Shown piece after piece: positions 21,951 through 33,529 of a stretch of 64,000 nt of DNA. The stretch is from assembly GCA_023105745.1 (NCBI GenBank), contig JALGQZ010000007.1, positions 26,231-90,230 on the forward strand, in the 5' to 3' direction. The notes beneath the pieces were generated by a model that was not told the origin of the DNA, did no database searches, and saw only the letters and a program-made list of their open reading frames with translations. The position numbers and the translations under genes are program-made. The stretch is from Austropuccinia psidii. Taxonomy: Eukaryota; Basidiomycota; Pucciniomycetes; Pucciniales; Sphaerophragmiaceae. Numbering within the stretch: position 1 is the stretch's first letter; every line of letters starts with the position of its first letter.

Positions 21951-24012
21951 TTATTGCAGAGCATCACCATTAGGCCTAATAACTGGCATTTCAAGTATCT
22001 TGAGGGCGCTAGTCTGCATCTTACTACAGCCTTTGAGCCAATCTTGATCAAATACCTGAAATGATAGGCCTTCCGGAATATCACCATCATCTGTCGATCG
22101 TAATTCTGGCAATCTATCAATAGTTTTTTTACCCTTTTTTTTAATCCGATTACAAAACTCTATGTCTCTATCCATTTTCAATACCAAATCATTAAATAAC
22201 TGGGAGCGCCAGCGTAATCCCACTTTGCGGTAAACTTGACGGCCATTTTCCTGTACCTCCTCAGTATCTGAGCATACTTGAGGGTCATTGAATTGTGATG
22301 CTAGAATGGGAAATTTAGCCGTATCACACCATTCACAACGGCGCTCACAGGTCTGCACATAATCAAGTAGATCGTCATCAGACTTGGTCCACAATGAAGA
22401 ACAGATAAAGTAACTAACTCTTTGACGAATCTTTGCGAGCTTTTGATTCTCCTTCTTTTTTACCAAATACTCCGCATCCTTTTGAATAGACTTCCATTCT
22501 CTTTTCAAATAAGTGAAATATCGCTCCATTAAAGCCGCCACGACCCCATAGTTGTTATGATCCTTGTTCCAACAGTAGTGATGATACTCAGTGCTGACAA
22601 GTGCAAGACAGAATGTACGGTAAAACACCATAGACATCAGCTCGTTGAACGGATGTTGCCATGAGCTCTCCCAGTCCCAAGTGAATCGCTTTAGTCCTAG
22701 CTTGTGCAGCTCATTTTCGCAGTAGCTTTGGAAACCCTGAGACTGAACCTGTGTTGATGGCTCATTGAACACATCCTCGGGGACATATCCGAGATGACCA
22801 GCCACTTGAATTGCAATTTCACGCTCTTCTGTGCTGGGTGGTGCTGGTAGTGAGGAAAAATCCTTATCCCTAACTTTGAGTAGGAACAGGCAATGTGCGT
22901 GTACTGCTGATCTCATTCCATGGACATTCTCTGGAAGTTCTGCCTTCAGCCATTTTTGTTGCTCCTTCTGGCTTGCACGTTTTGCCACATTGTGAGCTTT
23001 GCGGGCCTGGTTCCTTTGCTGTCTGACCTCGGATTGTTCAAGCATACTCTGGGCGAGGCCCAGCTGAGGATGGGTGAACTCACTATTTGATTGAGTGCCT
23101 TGCTCATGCGCTGTGAAATTGTCCCTCCTTGGTTCATCATTTCTTTCACTTTGAGTCGGAGACATGTTCTCATCCTCATCATCCACCATTGTTGCTCTTG
23201 ATGTACTGGCATGACCCGTTCTTGGTTTGGAGGCATATGGATGATGACGTCCAGTGACTTTCTCTTTATGGACCAGAGGTGAAGACGCATAAAGTTCATC
23301 CCCTGCTATGCAAATCATCAGTTAACACATCAAAACATTAATGAAGACTGGTCATCCTCACGATCTTCAATTGGCTCCTGAGATCGGACTGACTTGCCTT
23401 TAGGTGCCATATCTAACCCATGAAACAAACATATCAAATTGTGAATAAGTTTCTACTCCAAAATTCAAATGACTTACTTTGATGAAGCGTCAATACTGGA
23501 TTTCCCTCCGACAGACCGCTCCAAGATACATTTTCCAAAGGTCTTTTTCGTCACCCCCCATCCACGCGCCTTTCATCACCCACATGAACCTGCGATCCTG
23601 ATGGAATATTGAGGGTTGGCTGTTTACTTTGGCCAAAGGGATCCTGGGATGCGACTGGATTCCGACCGGGATTAAGGAGGAACTCACGTGGAAGTTTTGA
23701 TTGGGGATTAGCGTGTGAGGAGATTTGAGGTGTGCCTTCTGGCCCCTGAGACACATGAATTTGTGTATTAGTGGGATTTGGGGGAATTGGAGTGACGGAA
23801 ATATTTGGGATCGACCAAGTGCTTGAAGTTGGAGCCTTTGGATTGCCCACATCAATGTTAAGACCTGATACATTCATTGAGGATGCGATAGGCGTTGTGA
23901 GAGGAATGTTGGGACTCAATGGTGACTGTGTTTGAACATATTCTATGCTAGATTCACTATTTGAGTAATGAACAGAACCTGAACGGGATTTATGTGACTT
24001 GAAAGATGACAT
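21951..24012 (-). pseudogene. Unknown 646-aa gene, copy 2 (nonsense)
   Basis: Three exons (24012-23478, 23412-23362, about 23305-21951), as in the intact copy 3 gene. Exon 1 is broken by TGA at 23553-23551 where copies 1 and 3 have CGA, a CpG transition. The rest of the reading frame is open. It faces the SNF2 gene tail to tail and diverges from the transposase. Confidence 0.82.
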
Positions 24013-24972
24013 AAGGGCTGAAAAAGTACACTAATATTTTTAACTAGATAAAACACCTCAGTATTATGATAAAATAGAGTGATATGAGATGAAAACTTTT
24101 CAAATTTAGAATAGAGAAATTCTATGAATAGTTGGAACTAAGTGTTGTGTGGAAGTCAGATAAGACTCTTTTGAGGAGAATCCTCCCTGCCTCCTCTTGA
24201 GCTCCTCCGCTTTTGTCGGAAACCACCCTGCACGGCATACCAGCATATAATGTGGTATTTCCTTGATCTCAAAGGGGACCCATCATTCATAAGTAATCAT
24301 ATTCAGTACCATTTATGCCTCCCCATTGTCACATTTTGTGAATTATCCAAACTGCCCATATATGCATTGAAATTCCACAACATTGTACATCTGTAAAGGG
24401 GTATATTCATGAAGGATTTACCCACAAAAGAGACATCACCTTTTCCCGAAAGGCAAGAAAATCCAAATCACATTCCAACTGATTCAAAGCCCGCCGCACT
24501 CAAACCAAAAACCAAGACTTTAGCTGCACTCCAACCCCTTATGTAATAGAGTTATATAGTTATGTCTGTAATAAGGTTTAAACCATGTACAATGGCGTGC
24601 CAGCGTACATGGATTAAATGTTAATCCCCTCAATTCAATGGTAACACTTCACTAATGGAACCCCCTCAATGGTCAAACCCGCACTATCACAATGTGTAAA
24701 TAAACTAGAATATGTATGAGCATTAAGCAGCATGGCATTTTACCCAATTAAACGCCTAACCAATTCCGCCATCCAGATGAGACATGTTAAACTTTATCCA
24801 CTGCAGCTCATGCTCCATTACAAATGGGATAAAATCCTCAGCTGGCTCAAATCATCTCCCCCTTCATAAATAATCACTGAATTTTATTTCCAATTAATAA
24901 CACTCCTAAACACTTTCACATCAACCATAGATATTTATACACAAACCAACCGTACTCCCAATTCCTGCAGCA
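24013..24972. promoter_or_regulatory. Divergent promoter of 646-aa gene and transposase (copy 2)
   Basis: 960 bp, colinear with 4027-4986 and 45208-46167. A TATTTATA-like element at about 24930 lies 40 bp before the transposase start. It contains the palindrome 24583-24612. Confidence 0.6.
24583..24612. promoter_or_regulatory. 30-bp palindrome in divergent promoter (copy 2)
   Basis: Arms CCATGTACAATGG and CCAGCGTACATGG around CGTG. It lies about 360 bp from the transposase start. The left half-site CGA of copy 3 is CAA here, a CpG transition. Confidence 0.7.
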
Positions 24973-27900
24973 ATGACAACCCGGCCATATTCCTCAATGC
25001 GTATATGCATGTGTCAACACTGCTCAACTCAAACACACTCTTCCCCTGAGGGTGATAGGCAAGGAGTTGCCTTCACACCTTTCCAATATAAACAGCACAT
25101 TAAAAAGCTCAAATCAACCATTGCACCCAAATCTCTTCCAAACATCCCTACTTCTGCATCAGGATCTGGGTGCCCACAAATTCTATTGGATCAAATCTTC
25201 CCAGCTGATTATTCATGTTTGACCCAAAGCACTTTCCCAACTCCAGCGGGTCTCAATTCAACTGCACAGAAACCATATAGTGGCAGTCAAACCCTTCCCC
25301 CACAAGACCTAGGAATGATAATATCTGCCATTCTATCATTAAGGTATAATTTACCCCGCAGGGCTTCACGCATACTCAACCCCGCCCTGAACCTGCTGAT
25401 CAAGTCCAGTATCTCAAGCTCAGCTGGTCCCCCCGCTCCTGCATTCCATATACCTCAAGATCTGAGTACCATATTTGAACATCTCCAATTGGAGCCAGTG
25501 ATTCAAAACTATATATGTTGTCCTCAATGTTTCTCTCTTAATGGCCTTACTGAATCAGTCACAACTGACCAACCCCACTGTCAACGCCATAATGACCCAA
25601 ATGATCATGATCCCCCTTGCACACAATCATTAGGCAAATTCATCTATTCATCTGAACCCCACACCCAAAACACAACCAACATGAAGCAAAAATTTATACC
25701 AACAAAACATTTCATTTATCAACCATTCAAAAATTGGCTTGCCAGATTTCTCCAGCGGGCTGGAATTATGGACATTCTGCATCAACATCAACAATCCCAA
25801 ACTCCCGAAGATTCCCCAAAACGTGACGTCTGGGATGGATTGGTCTGGAGACGCTTCACTGGCACTAGAAATATCCATGACCCCCCATTCATGTCCATTC
25901 CTGGTGCATTGGCCTTCTCCATATATGTGGACTGGTTTAATGCACATGGAAAGTCAACCCGGTTGGCTAGCATTGGACCTATCATGCTTATTTGTCTTAA
26001 TCTCCCCCCAAGTGAAAGATTGAAGCCCGAGAATGTCTATGTTGCAGGAATCATCCCTGGTCCGAAGGAGCCAACTGCGCTTCAATTGCATTATCTATTA
26101 ATGCCACTCATCAACAAGCTCAAAGAGCTATGGCAAGGTTACCATTTTGCACCCACCTCAACAGGTCCATCAGGATCCTTTATCCGTGTTGACATCCTCA
26201 CAGCCATTGCGGATGTGGTTGCCATGCGCAAGCTTACTGGATTTATTTCCCATTAAGGAAACCACTTTTGTAATTTTTGCACCATTCACAAAGCTCAAAT
26301 TGAAGAAATTGGTCCTCAATTTCACTACACGCGCTCATACCAAAGTCATAAATCAACCATTGCCAAATGGCTTCGGGCAACCCCACAACAAAGACAAGCA
26401 ATTTTCTCTGAGTATGGAGTGCGATATTCAATTTTGGAAGACCTTCCGTATTGGGATGCAACCAGAATGGTTAATCTTGACATAATGCATAATTTAATAC
26501 TTGGAATTTTGAAGGATCATGCAACTTTCAAATTGTGCATTCCAGAGGCGAAATCAAAAATTTACTTCAGGTCCCGCAGGAAATCCAATGACACCAACAG
26601 TTCAGACTCAGATTCCATGACCTCCAACAGCTCTCTTGATAAAATCACATTGAGAGAGGCCCGCTCCCTGAGAAGAGACGCAGAAAAAATAATAAATGAG
26701 CCACTCCCCACTACTTCCACCCGGAAAAACTACTTCCCAATGCCCACCCTTCACACAGAACATCCATCTAGTGGTTCTGCGGAGATTCCTTCATTTGATG
26801 CCGATTACATCCCCACTTCTGAAATACCCTCTGAATTGGATATCACTGCACTGAGCGATCACCAGATCAAGGGTGAGGCTCTTGAGCATCTCCGACAAAT
26901 CATATCTGAGACCATAATTCCCTCATCATGGACAAGAGTTCCCCGCAAAATGGGTTCCCCCTCTCATGGTAGCTTAAAAGCCGCTGAATGGGCTCTCTTA
27001 TATAAGGTCTATATTCCATTTCTAATGCTCAGTCAACAGATGTCATTAGATGCACACCAATCTGCCAACACTCAAAGAAAAATGGGTCAGTCAGAAGAAC
27101 TTGCAAATGAACTAGCCAAGAATACATTCCATTTGATTAGTGCTATCAACATTGCCACAAGCTGGACTGTTTCAATAGATGATGCGACTGCATTTCCTGA
27201 ACATTGGAAAAAATGCCGCCTTTCCAATCAACACCTGTTCCCAAAACAGAAAAGTAAACCAAATCATCATTTTGCTGATCATATTCCCGAACTCTTCCAA
27301 CGTTGGGGCCCAGCACAAGCCTCAGCCACATGGGGTTATGAGCGCTTGATTGGAGTATTTGCAAAGATGCCAACAAATAACAAGATATGTACGTCAATTA
27401 ATAAGATCAATATATTCACATTGATGAAACACCTGAACTGAATAAGACTAACTTTTTGCAACTCTGAATAGATGATATAGATAAAACCTTACTTCAACAT
27501 ATCTGTCAATGTTCCAACCTTTCCGTTCTCCTGAAATCCCCATCTGTGCCATGTGAAATAAAACAGCTTTTCGAATCACAGCCACCTGCCGTGTTCAATC
27601 ACCATAAATATAACAAGCCATCCTGCCATGACCAACAAAATTATGCTTGCCTGGTTGAGTACTTACAGAATTTTCATTCCACAAGGGAAGTAGTTGATTG
27701 GATCAGCTTAGACACTACCATGCAATCCACAAGTCCTCCCACTTCAAGGATTCTCTCACCTTGGTATTTTCCAGTTTCAAACATTCATATTGGGAACAAT
27801 ATATTTTCAACTGAATCCAAAAATATCAGCAACAGTGTGATATGTTTTCTGAGGGGCAACTCACGACAATTTGGTATTATTGATAGCATTTTCAAAGTCT

Positions 27901-28133
27901 CTGAGCCATCTAGCATACTGAATAATAACTTTCTGATTTTAAAAACTTTGAAGATTGATGTGAATTTCCTACCAGATTGGCCGTATCTCAATATTTATAA
28001 AGCTGTTGGTTTTGATGATGGACACTTGATTATATCAGAAGAAGAAATAGAAGGTAACTGTGAATTGTATGATAACAAAGCTCTGTCATTTGGACTGCTT
28101 GTAATGATAAAGCCGTTATTTCATGATATTTAG
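24973..28133 (+). pseudogene. CACTA/Plavaka-type transposase, copy 2 (nonsense)
   Basis: Two exons (24973-27388 and 27472-28133) join to 3078 nt like the intact copy 1. A stop (TAA, 26254-26256) replaces Ser428 just after the second catalytic Asp, in the zinc-like region before CNFC. D320, D414 and E790 codons are otherwise present. A neighbouring Ala/Asp change (IRVDILT) also differs from copy 1. Confidence 0.88.
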
Positions 28134-28389
28134 TCTACAAAAATGCAAATCTCTCAGATTCATTAGCAATTTTGCTAGTGAAATCATTGCCTCAAAATTT
28201 AGTGACAGAGACATGCCATTGTGACAAGCAAAGCCCATTATTTCACATTGCCACAAAGAACTTACTATTTTGACATTGGGTACAGTGTGAATAAGCCAAG
28301 TCCAATGATCAAATGACCCACACACTCACCTTTCATAGCATCCAAAATTTGTAACTGCGCCATCATCATGTTGGAAGCGGAATCGGCTT
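28134..28389. other. 3' flank of transposase (copy 2)
   Basis: About 250 bp of non-coding AT-rich sequence between the transposase stop and the CA-rich repeats. No other feature seen. Confidence 0.6.
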
Positions 28390-28605
28390 TTGCGTACCCA
28401 CACCCGCATGTGCACCCGCACGCGCCAATGCACACGCCCACGCACCCGCACACGCCAATGCACACACACACCCACCCGCACACGCCAATGCACACGCAAA
28501 CCCACCCGCACACGCCAATGCACACGCAAACGCGCCCGCACACGCCAATGCACACGCAAACGTGCCCGCACACGCCAATGCACACGCACACTTCATGGAT
28601 GACCT
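28390..28605. repeat. CA-rich subterminal minisatellite, 30-bp unit (copy 2)
   Basis: Tandem 30-bp units containing CACACGCCAATGCACACGCA and CCCACCCG. The ACACGCCAAT core is shared with the internal 40-bp arrays. Frames through it are open on both strands only because of the repeat. Confidence 0.88.
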
Positions 28606-28799
28606 GGTGAAGTCAAACCCCCCGCCTACATCAAAACTGGCTGAAGGACATCTTTGATGTGTGTGTGTGCAAACAGGCGGGTCTGGTGTAATTTTTACCA
28701 ATCATCGGACGGTTGTGGGATGATCAGGTGGTGAGGAATCTGAGTTGAAGGCACAGGGGAACCAATATTATTGGATGTCACAGGATTTGGTGTAAGACC

Positions 28800-28855
28800 A
28801 GAGTGTGACGTGTGCTTGACGTGAGCTCGACTTTTATCCTGCTTGATGTTTGCTT
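28800..28855. promoter_or_regulatory. Right subterminal motif cluster (copy 2)
   Basis: Reverse-orientation GCTTGACGT and related GCTTGATG/GTGCTTGACGTG motifs next to the right end, equivalent to 159-235 in copy 1. Fewer intact repeats remain than in copies 1 and 3. Confidence 0.45.
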
Positions 28856-28901
28856 GACGTGAAGTCAATCGCCGACGATTGACACGAGATTCGCCCTGGT
28901 G
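28856..28901 (-). repeat. Right terminal inverted repeat of copy 2
   Basis: Ends GATTCGCCCTGGTG; reverse complement of 5082-5127 with two CpG-type mismatches. Followed by the ATT duplication at 28902-28904. Confidence 0.93.
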
Positions 28902-30958
28902 ATTGAGTCCCAACATTCCTCTCACAACCCCTATCGCATCCTCAATGAATGTATCAGGTCTTAACATTGATGTGGGCAATCCAAAGGCTCCAACTTCAAG
29001 CACTTGGTCGATCCCAAATATTTCCGTCACTCCAATTCCCCCGAATCCCACTAATACACAAATTTATGTGTCTCAGGGGCCAGAAGGCACACCTCAAATC
29101 TCCTCACACGCTAATTCCCAATCAAAATTTCCACGTGAGTTCCTCCTTAATCCCGGTTGGAATCCAGTCGCATCCCAGGATCCCTTTGGCCAAAGTAAAC
29201 AGCCAACCCTCAATATTCCATCAGGATCGCAGGTTCATGTGGGTGATGAAAGGCGCGTGGATGGGGGGCGACGAAAAAGACCTTTGGAAAATGTATCTTG
29301 GAGCGGTCTGTCGGAGGGAAATCCAGTATTGACGCTTCATCAAAGTAAGTCATTTGAATTTTGGAGTAGAAACTTATTCACAATTTGATATGTTTGTTTC
29401 ATGGGTTAGATATGGCACCTAAAGGCAAGTCAGTCCGATCTCAGGAGCCAATTGAAGATCGTGAGGATGACCAGTCTTCATTAATGTTTTGATGTGTTAA
29501 CTGATGATTTGCATAGCAGGGGATGAACTTTATGCGTCTTCACCTCTGGTCCATAAAGAGAAAGTCACTGGACGTCATCATCCATATGCCTCCAAACCAA
29601 GAACGGGTCATGCCAGTACATCAAGAGCAACAATGGTGGATGATGAGGATGAGAACATGTCTCCGACTCAAAGTGAAAGAAATGATGAACCAAGGAGGGA
29701 CAATTTCACAGCGCATGAGCAAGGCACTCAATCAAATAGTGAGTTCACCCATCCTCAGCTGGGCCTCGCCCAGAGTATGCTTGAACAATCCGAGGTCAGA
29801 CAGCAAAGGAACCAGGCCCGCAAAGCTCACAATGTGGCAAAACGTGCAAGCCAGAAGGAGCAACAAAAATGGCTGAAGGCAGAACTTCCAGAGAATGTCC
29901 ATGGAATGAGATCAGCAGTACACGCACATTGCCTGTTCCTACTCAAAGTTAGGGATAAGGATTTTTCCTCACTACCAGCACCACCCAGCACAGAAGAGCG
30001 TGAAATTGCAATTCAAGTGGCTGGTCATCTCGGATATGTCCCCGAGGATGTGTTCAATGAGCCATCAACACAGGTTCAGTCTCAGGGTTTCCAAAGCTAC
30101 TGCGAAAATGAGCTGCACAAGCTAGGACTAAAGCGATTCACTTAGGACTGGGAGAGCTCATGGCAACATCCGTTCAACGAGCTGATGTCTATGGTGTTTT
30201 ACCGTACATTCCGTCTTGCACTTGTCAGCACTGAGTATCATCACTACTGTTGGAACAAGGATCATAACAACTATGGGGTCGTGGCGGCTTTAATGGAGCG
30301 ATATTTCACTTATTTGAAAAGAGAATGGAAGTCTATTCAAAAGGATGCGGAGTATTTGGTAAAAAAGAAGGAGAATCAAAAGCTCGCAAAGATTTGTCAA
30401 AGAGTTAGTTACTGTATCTCTTCTTCATTGTGGACCAAGTCTGATGATGATCTACTTGATTATGTGCAGACCTGTGAGCGCCGTCGTGAATGGTGTGATA
30501 CGGCTAAATTTCCCATTCTAGCATCACAATTCAATGACCCTCAAGTATGCTCAGATACTGAGGAGGTACTGGAAAATGGCCGTCAAGCTTACCGCAAAGT
30601 GGGATTACGCTGGCGCTCCCAGTTATTTAATGAATTGGTATTGAAAATGGATAGAGACATAGAGTTTTGTAATCGGATTAAAAAAAAGGGTAAAAAAACT
30701 ATTGATAGATTGCCAGAATTACGATCGACAGATGATGGTGATATTCCGGAAGGCCTATCATTTCCGGTATTTGATCAAGATTGGCTCAAAGGCTGTAGTA
30801 AGATGCAGACTAGCGCCCTCAAGATACTTGACATGCCAGTTATTAGGCCTAATGGTGATGCTCTGCAATAACTTAGTAATTTGTCACGGTATAGCACTGC
30901 GACAAATTAAAATTTTGTGAATTATTTGTGCAGGTGTAATAAAATCTGATTATTATCT
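28902..30958 (-). mobile_element. Transposon copy 1, continuation to the gap
   Basis: Resumes copy 1 after the nested insertion and runs through the 646-aa gene to the start of the N run. Its next gene should be SNF2 on the minus strand, but that part is missing or in the gap. Confidence 0.92.
28905..30871 (+). pseudogene. Unknown 646-aa gene, copy 1, 3' part (split, nonsense)
   Basis: Rest of exon 1 (28905-29344), exon 2 (29410-29460) and exon 3 (from 29517). Together with 4987-5081 the exon 1 length is exactly 535 nt, as in copy 3. A second lesion is TAG at 30143-30145 where copies 2 and 3 have TGG (Trp), in a segment rich in Trp and acidic residues. Confidence 0.85.
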
Positions 30959-31458
30959 NNNNNNNNNNNNNNNNNNNNNNNNNNNNNNNNNNNNNNNNNN
31001 NNNNNNNNNNNNNNNNNNNNNNNNNNNNNNNNNNNNNNNNNNNNNNNNNNNNNNNNNNNNNNNNNNNNNNNNNNNNNNNNNNNNNNNNNNNNNNNNNNNN
31101 NNNNNNNNNNNNNNNNNNNNNNNNNNNNNNNNNNNNNNNNNNNNNNNNNNNNNNNNNNNNNNNNNNNNNNNNNNNNNNNNNNNNNNNNNNNNNNNNNNNN
31201 NNNNNNNNNNNNNNNNNNNNNNNNNNNNNNNNNNNNNNNNNNNNNNNNNNNNNNNNNNNNNNNNNNNNNNNNNNNNNNNNNNNNNNNNNNNNNNNNNNNN
31301 NNNNNNNNNNNNNNNNNNNNNNNNNNNNNNNNNNNNNNNNNNNNNNNNNNNNNNNNNNNNNNNNNNNNNNNNNNNNNNNNNNNNNNNNNNNNNNNNNNNN
31401 NNNNNNNNNNNNNNNNNNNNNNNNNNNNNNNNNNNNNNNNNNNNNNNNNNNNNNNNNN
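30959..31458. other. Assembly gap (500 N)
   Basis: Exactly 500 unknown bases, a typical placeholder. True length is unknown and could include the missing part of copy 1 and the left end of copy 3. Confidence 0.98.
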
Positions 31459-32786
31459 TAATTTAAGATTTAAAGGGCTTTACTATCAAGATATAGTGGT
31501 GGTGAGCGCTGTTGAAAGCCCTGGGTGCAGCTTTACCTGTTGGATTACAATAATAAAGACTACAATACTTTAAATTAAGAGTATACCTGATTATTTGACA
31601 AAGAGTAAAACTGTTTTTGACAGTTTACTACGTAGGTTATTCAAGAGCAGGATGAGGAAAGGTTTTTGGCTGTGAAAAGCCCTCCTTTTATCCTGAAATT
31701 GAGGTGGAAAGGCTTCTAGACCTTTCCACGTAGAGGAAGTGAAGATTTTTCACTCTCCAGGACAGGCTTGTGGTTTGCAAACAGCCTGTATACCCTGTAT
31801 TGGGCTCAGATGTGGTTTTGAAACCACATCTGGGCAGTTTTCACCAATACAGGGTGAAAATTTTCATCTGGGGACCTCACAGCCTGATTCTGACGTGTAT
31901 GACGCGTAGAATGCTGTACAGAAGCTGTATGGGACCCCAGTATTGACTGACATATGAGGTATTGAAGTAAAAACATGCTTCTTCGTCTATTTGACACCTC
32001 ATATTCATGGTTATGGGATATTATCCCATGGTAAGGCTGTATCTGACAGCAGGTGGGATTTTGACCTTAAAATGGTCATAGCTCTGTCAGTTTTTGAGAT
32101 ATCAAGCTCATAGTTGGTTCATTGAATAGCCCTGTATGGGCTCTACACAATGGTACCCAACATGACATGGCTATCATTAAATATTACAAAGTTATCCCAT
32201 GTACAAGTATTTTTGTACATTGGTGTGGTCTGGTCAAAAGCTGTATTAAGCTTGTGTGGCCAATAACTTCGGTTGTAGTTGAGTTATGAGGAAATGGATG
32301 GCACCATCAGATAGCCCTGATTGTGCTCTTCCCAAAAAGACCCCACTTTAGGTATCTCACACTAAAATTGTAAAAGTTAGATGAGAGGTGAATGTTTTGT
32401 TCACCCTTATTTGGTCTGAATTTGACCATAACTCAAGTAATACTGGTGCTGGCTCAGTTTGGCTGGTGCCATTGGATAGCCCTGGCTTAGAGCTTCATTT
32501 TGAATACCCATTTGATGGGGTTAAGCCTCTCCTTCTAGATTTTAGATGAGAGGTGATAATTAAGGTTTATGCTCAGAAATAACTTTGAGCAGGAATAACT
32601 TTGTTATTTCTTGTCCTATGGTGATGGGACTTATATTTTCAGGAAGAGGTGAGTTTCCTCTTTCTTTTGATACCTTTTGAGCTAATTTGGCTCAGCTCCA
32701 TGTTTTGGTGGTATTTTGGCTATACCATTGGTTTATGGTATTTTGGCTGTCATGCTTGTGCTCTGGTTTTGAGTCACAGGCTGACA
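31459..32786. other. Unassigned repeat-like spacer
   Basis: No coding region supported. It contains diverged tandem segments of roughly 170 bp (about 32070-32640) with ATAACTC-type starts and a shared GATAGCCCTG core at about 32136, 32312 and 32475. Around 31830-31940 it shares wording such as CAATACAGG and CTGTACAG with 61390-61520, suggesting one dispersed repeat family. It joins copy 3 abruptly at 32787. Confidence 0.5.
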
Positions 32787-32953
32787 CAGAGTCTTTTAAC
32801 CCCACTTTACCTCTTAGATTTGAATTTGCACGATGCTTAGTATTAGACTTTGGTGATGCCTGGGTGGCGAAACGCGGTCTTGGTTCAAGTGATGAGGTCA
32901 CCTTGACGGTACCCAGGTCAGCTAAACTCACAACCAGGATTGACCCGTTTTAG
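32787..32953 (+). pseudogene. 677-aa gene remnant (last 55 codons)
   Basis: Matches the end of the gene at 8535-8701 with few differences; the stop is conserved. The upstream part is replaced by unrelated sequence. Confidence 0.9.
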
Positions 32954-33529
32954 ATTAGCTTTGTACTAGATAGATTGTAATTTAATTTTGCAAAGTGATT
33001 TATGAATTTAATAATCATGACTTCCTATCCTACTACTGCCGGATGCCACAGTCTGAGTACCAATAGTAATTGTATGGCGGCATGCCTCCGTACATCATTG
33101 CAAAGAGTCCGCCAAGACGCAAGCTGAGTCAGGCTTTGTGCCCGCAAGTAGCACACTCGGGGGCATTGCGGGAAGTCGCGTTCATCACTTCCCGCCAGCC
33201 CATAATAGGCAAAATGTTACTGTGTCTTTCAAGAGGACTGGGATAACTAGGGATCCGCAGCAGGATGCATATTGCATTTGCGTGTGCTTGCAATATTCCA
33301 AATGGTTGGATTGGAAAGTGATTGCATGGGAACATCAATATGTAAAATTGAATAATGCACTATCCACTGCAATTTTTAGGTTCAGGTATTTGAGATCGCG
33401 AATTCGCAAAGGTCAGGTGTGATCTTTCTTTTTAGCCGCAATTAAAAAAGATTCATCGTCCGCAATTCAATTTAGGTGGTATTAATAAATCAGTAATCAT
33501 TTGGTTTCATTTCATTTTCTGCTGCAAGC
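32954..33529. promoter_or_regulatory. Upstream region of dioxygenase gene (copy 3)
   Basis: Colinear with 8702-9278. Holds the palindrome at 33072-33093 (GTATGG and CCGTAC arms), in which the left CGG half-site has become TGG by a CpG transition. It lies 436 bp before the start codon. Confidence 0.6.

Larger units (their letters stand above)
5082..28901 (+). mobile_element. Giant CACTA/Plavaka-like transposon, copy 2 (complete)
   Basis: A complete 23,820-bp element bounded by CACC inverted ends and a 3-bp ATT duplication. Gene order from the left: 677-aa unknown (+), Tet/JBP-like dioxygenase (+), Zn2Cys6 protein (-, twice), SNF2 ATPase (+), 646-aa unknown (-), transposase (+). Without its private 3.0-kb duplication it would be about 20.8 kb. 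It is unlikely to move on its own now: its transposase, dioxygenase, 646-aa gene and both Zn2Cys6 copies carry stops or frameshifts, while the 677-aa and SNF2 genes are open. Confidence 0.93.

Noticed and set aside
24973..28133. KDZ-type (Kyakuja-Dileera-Zisupton) transposase instead of CACTA/Plavaka
   Set aside because: KDZ elements leave 8-bp duplications. The 3-bp duplication, CAC ends and the Tnp2-like motif order fit CACTA/Plavaka better.
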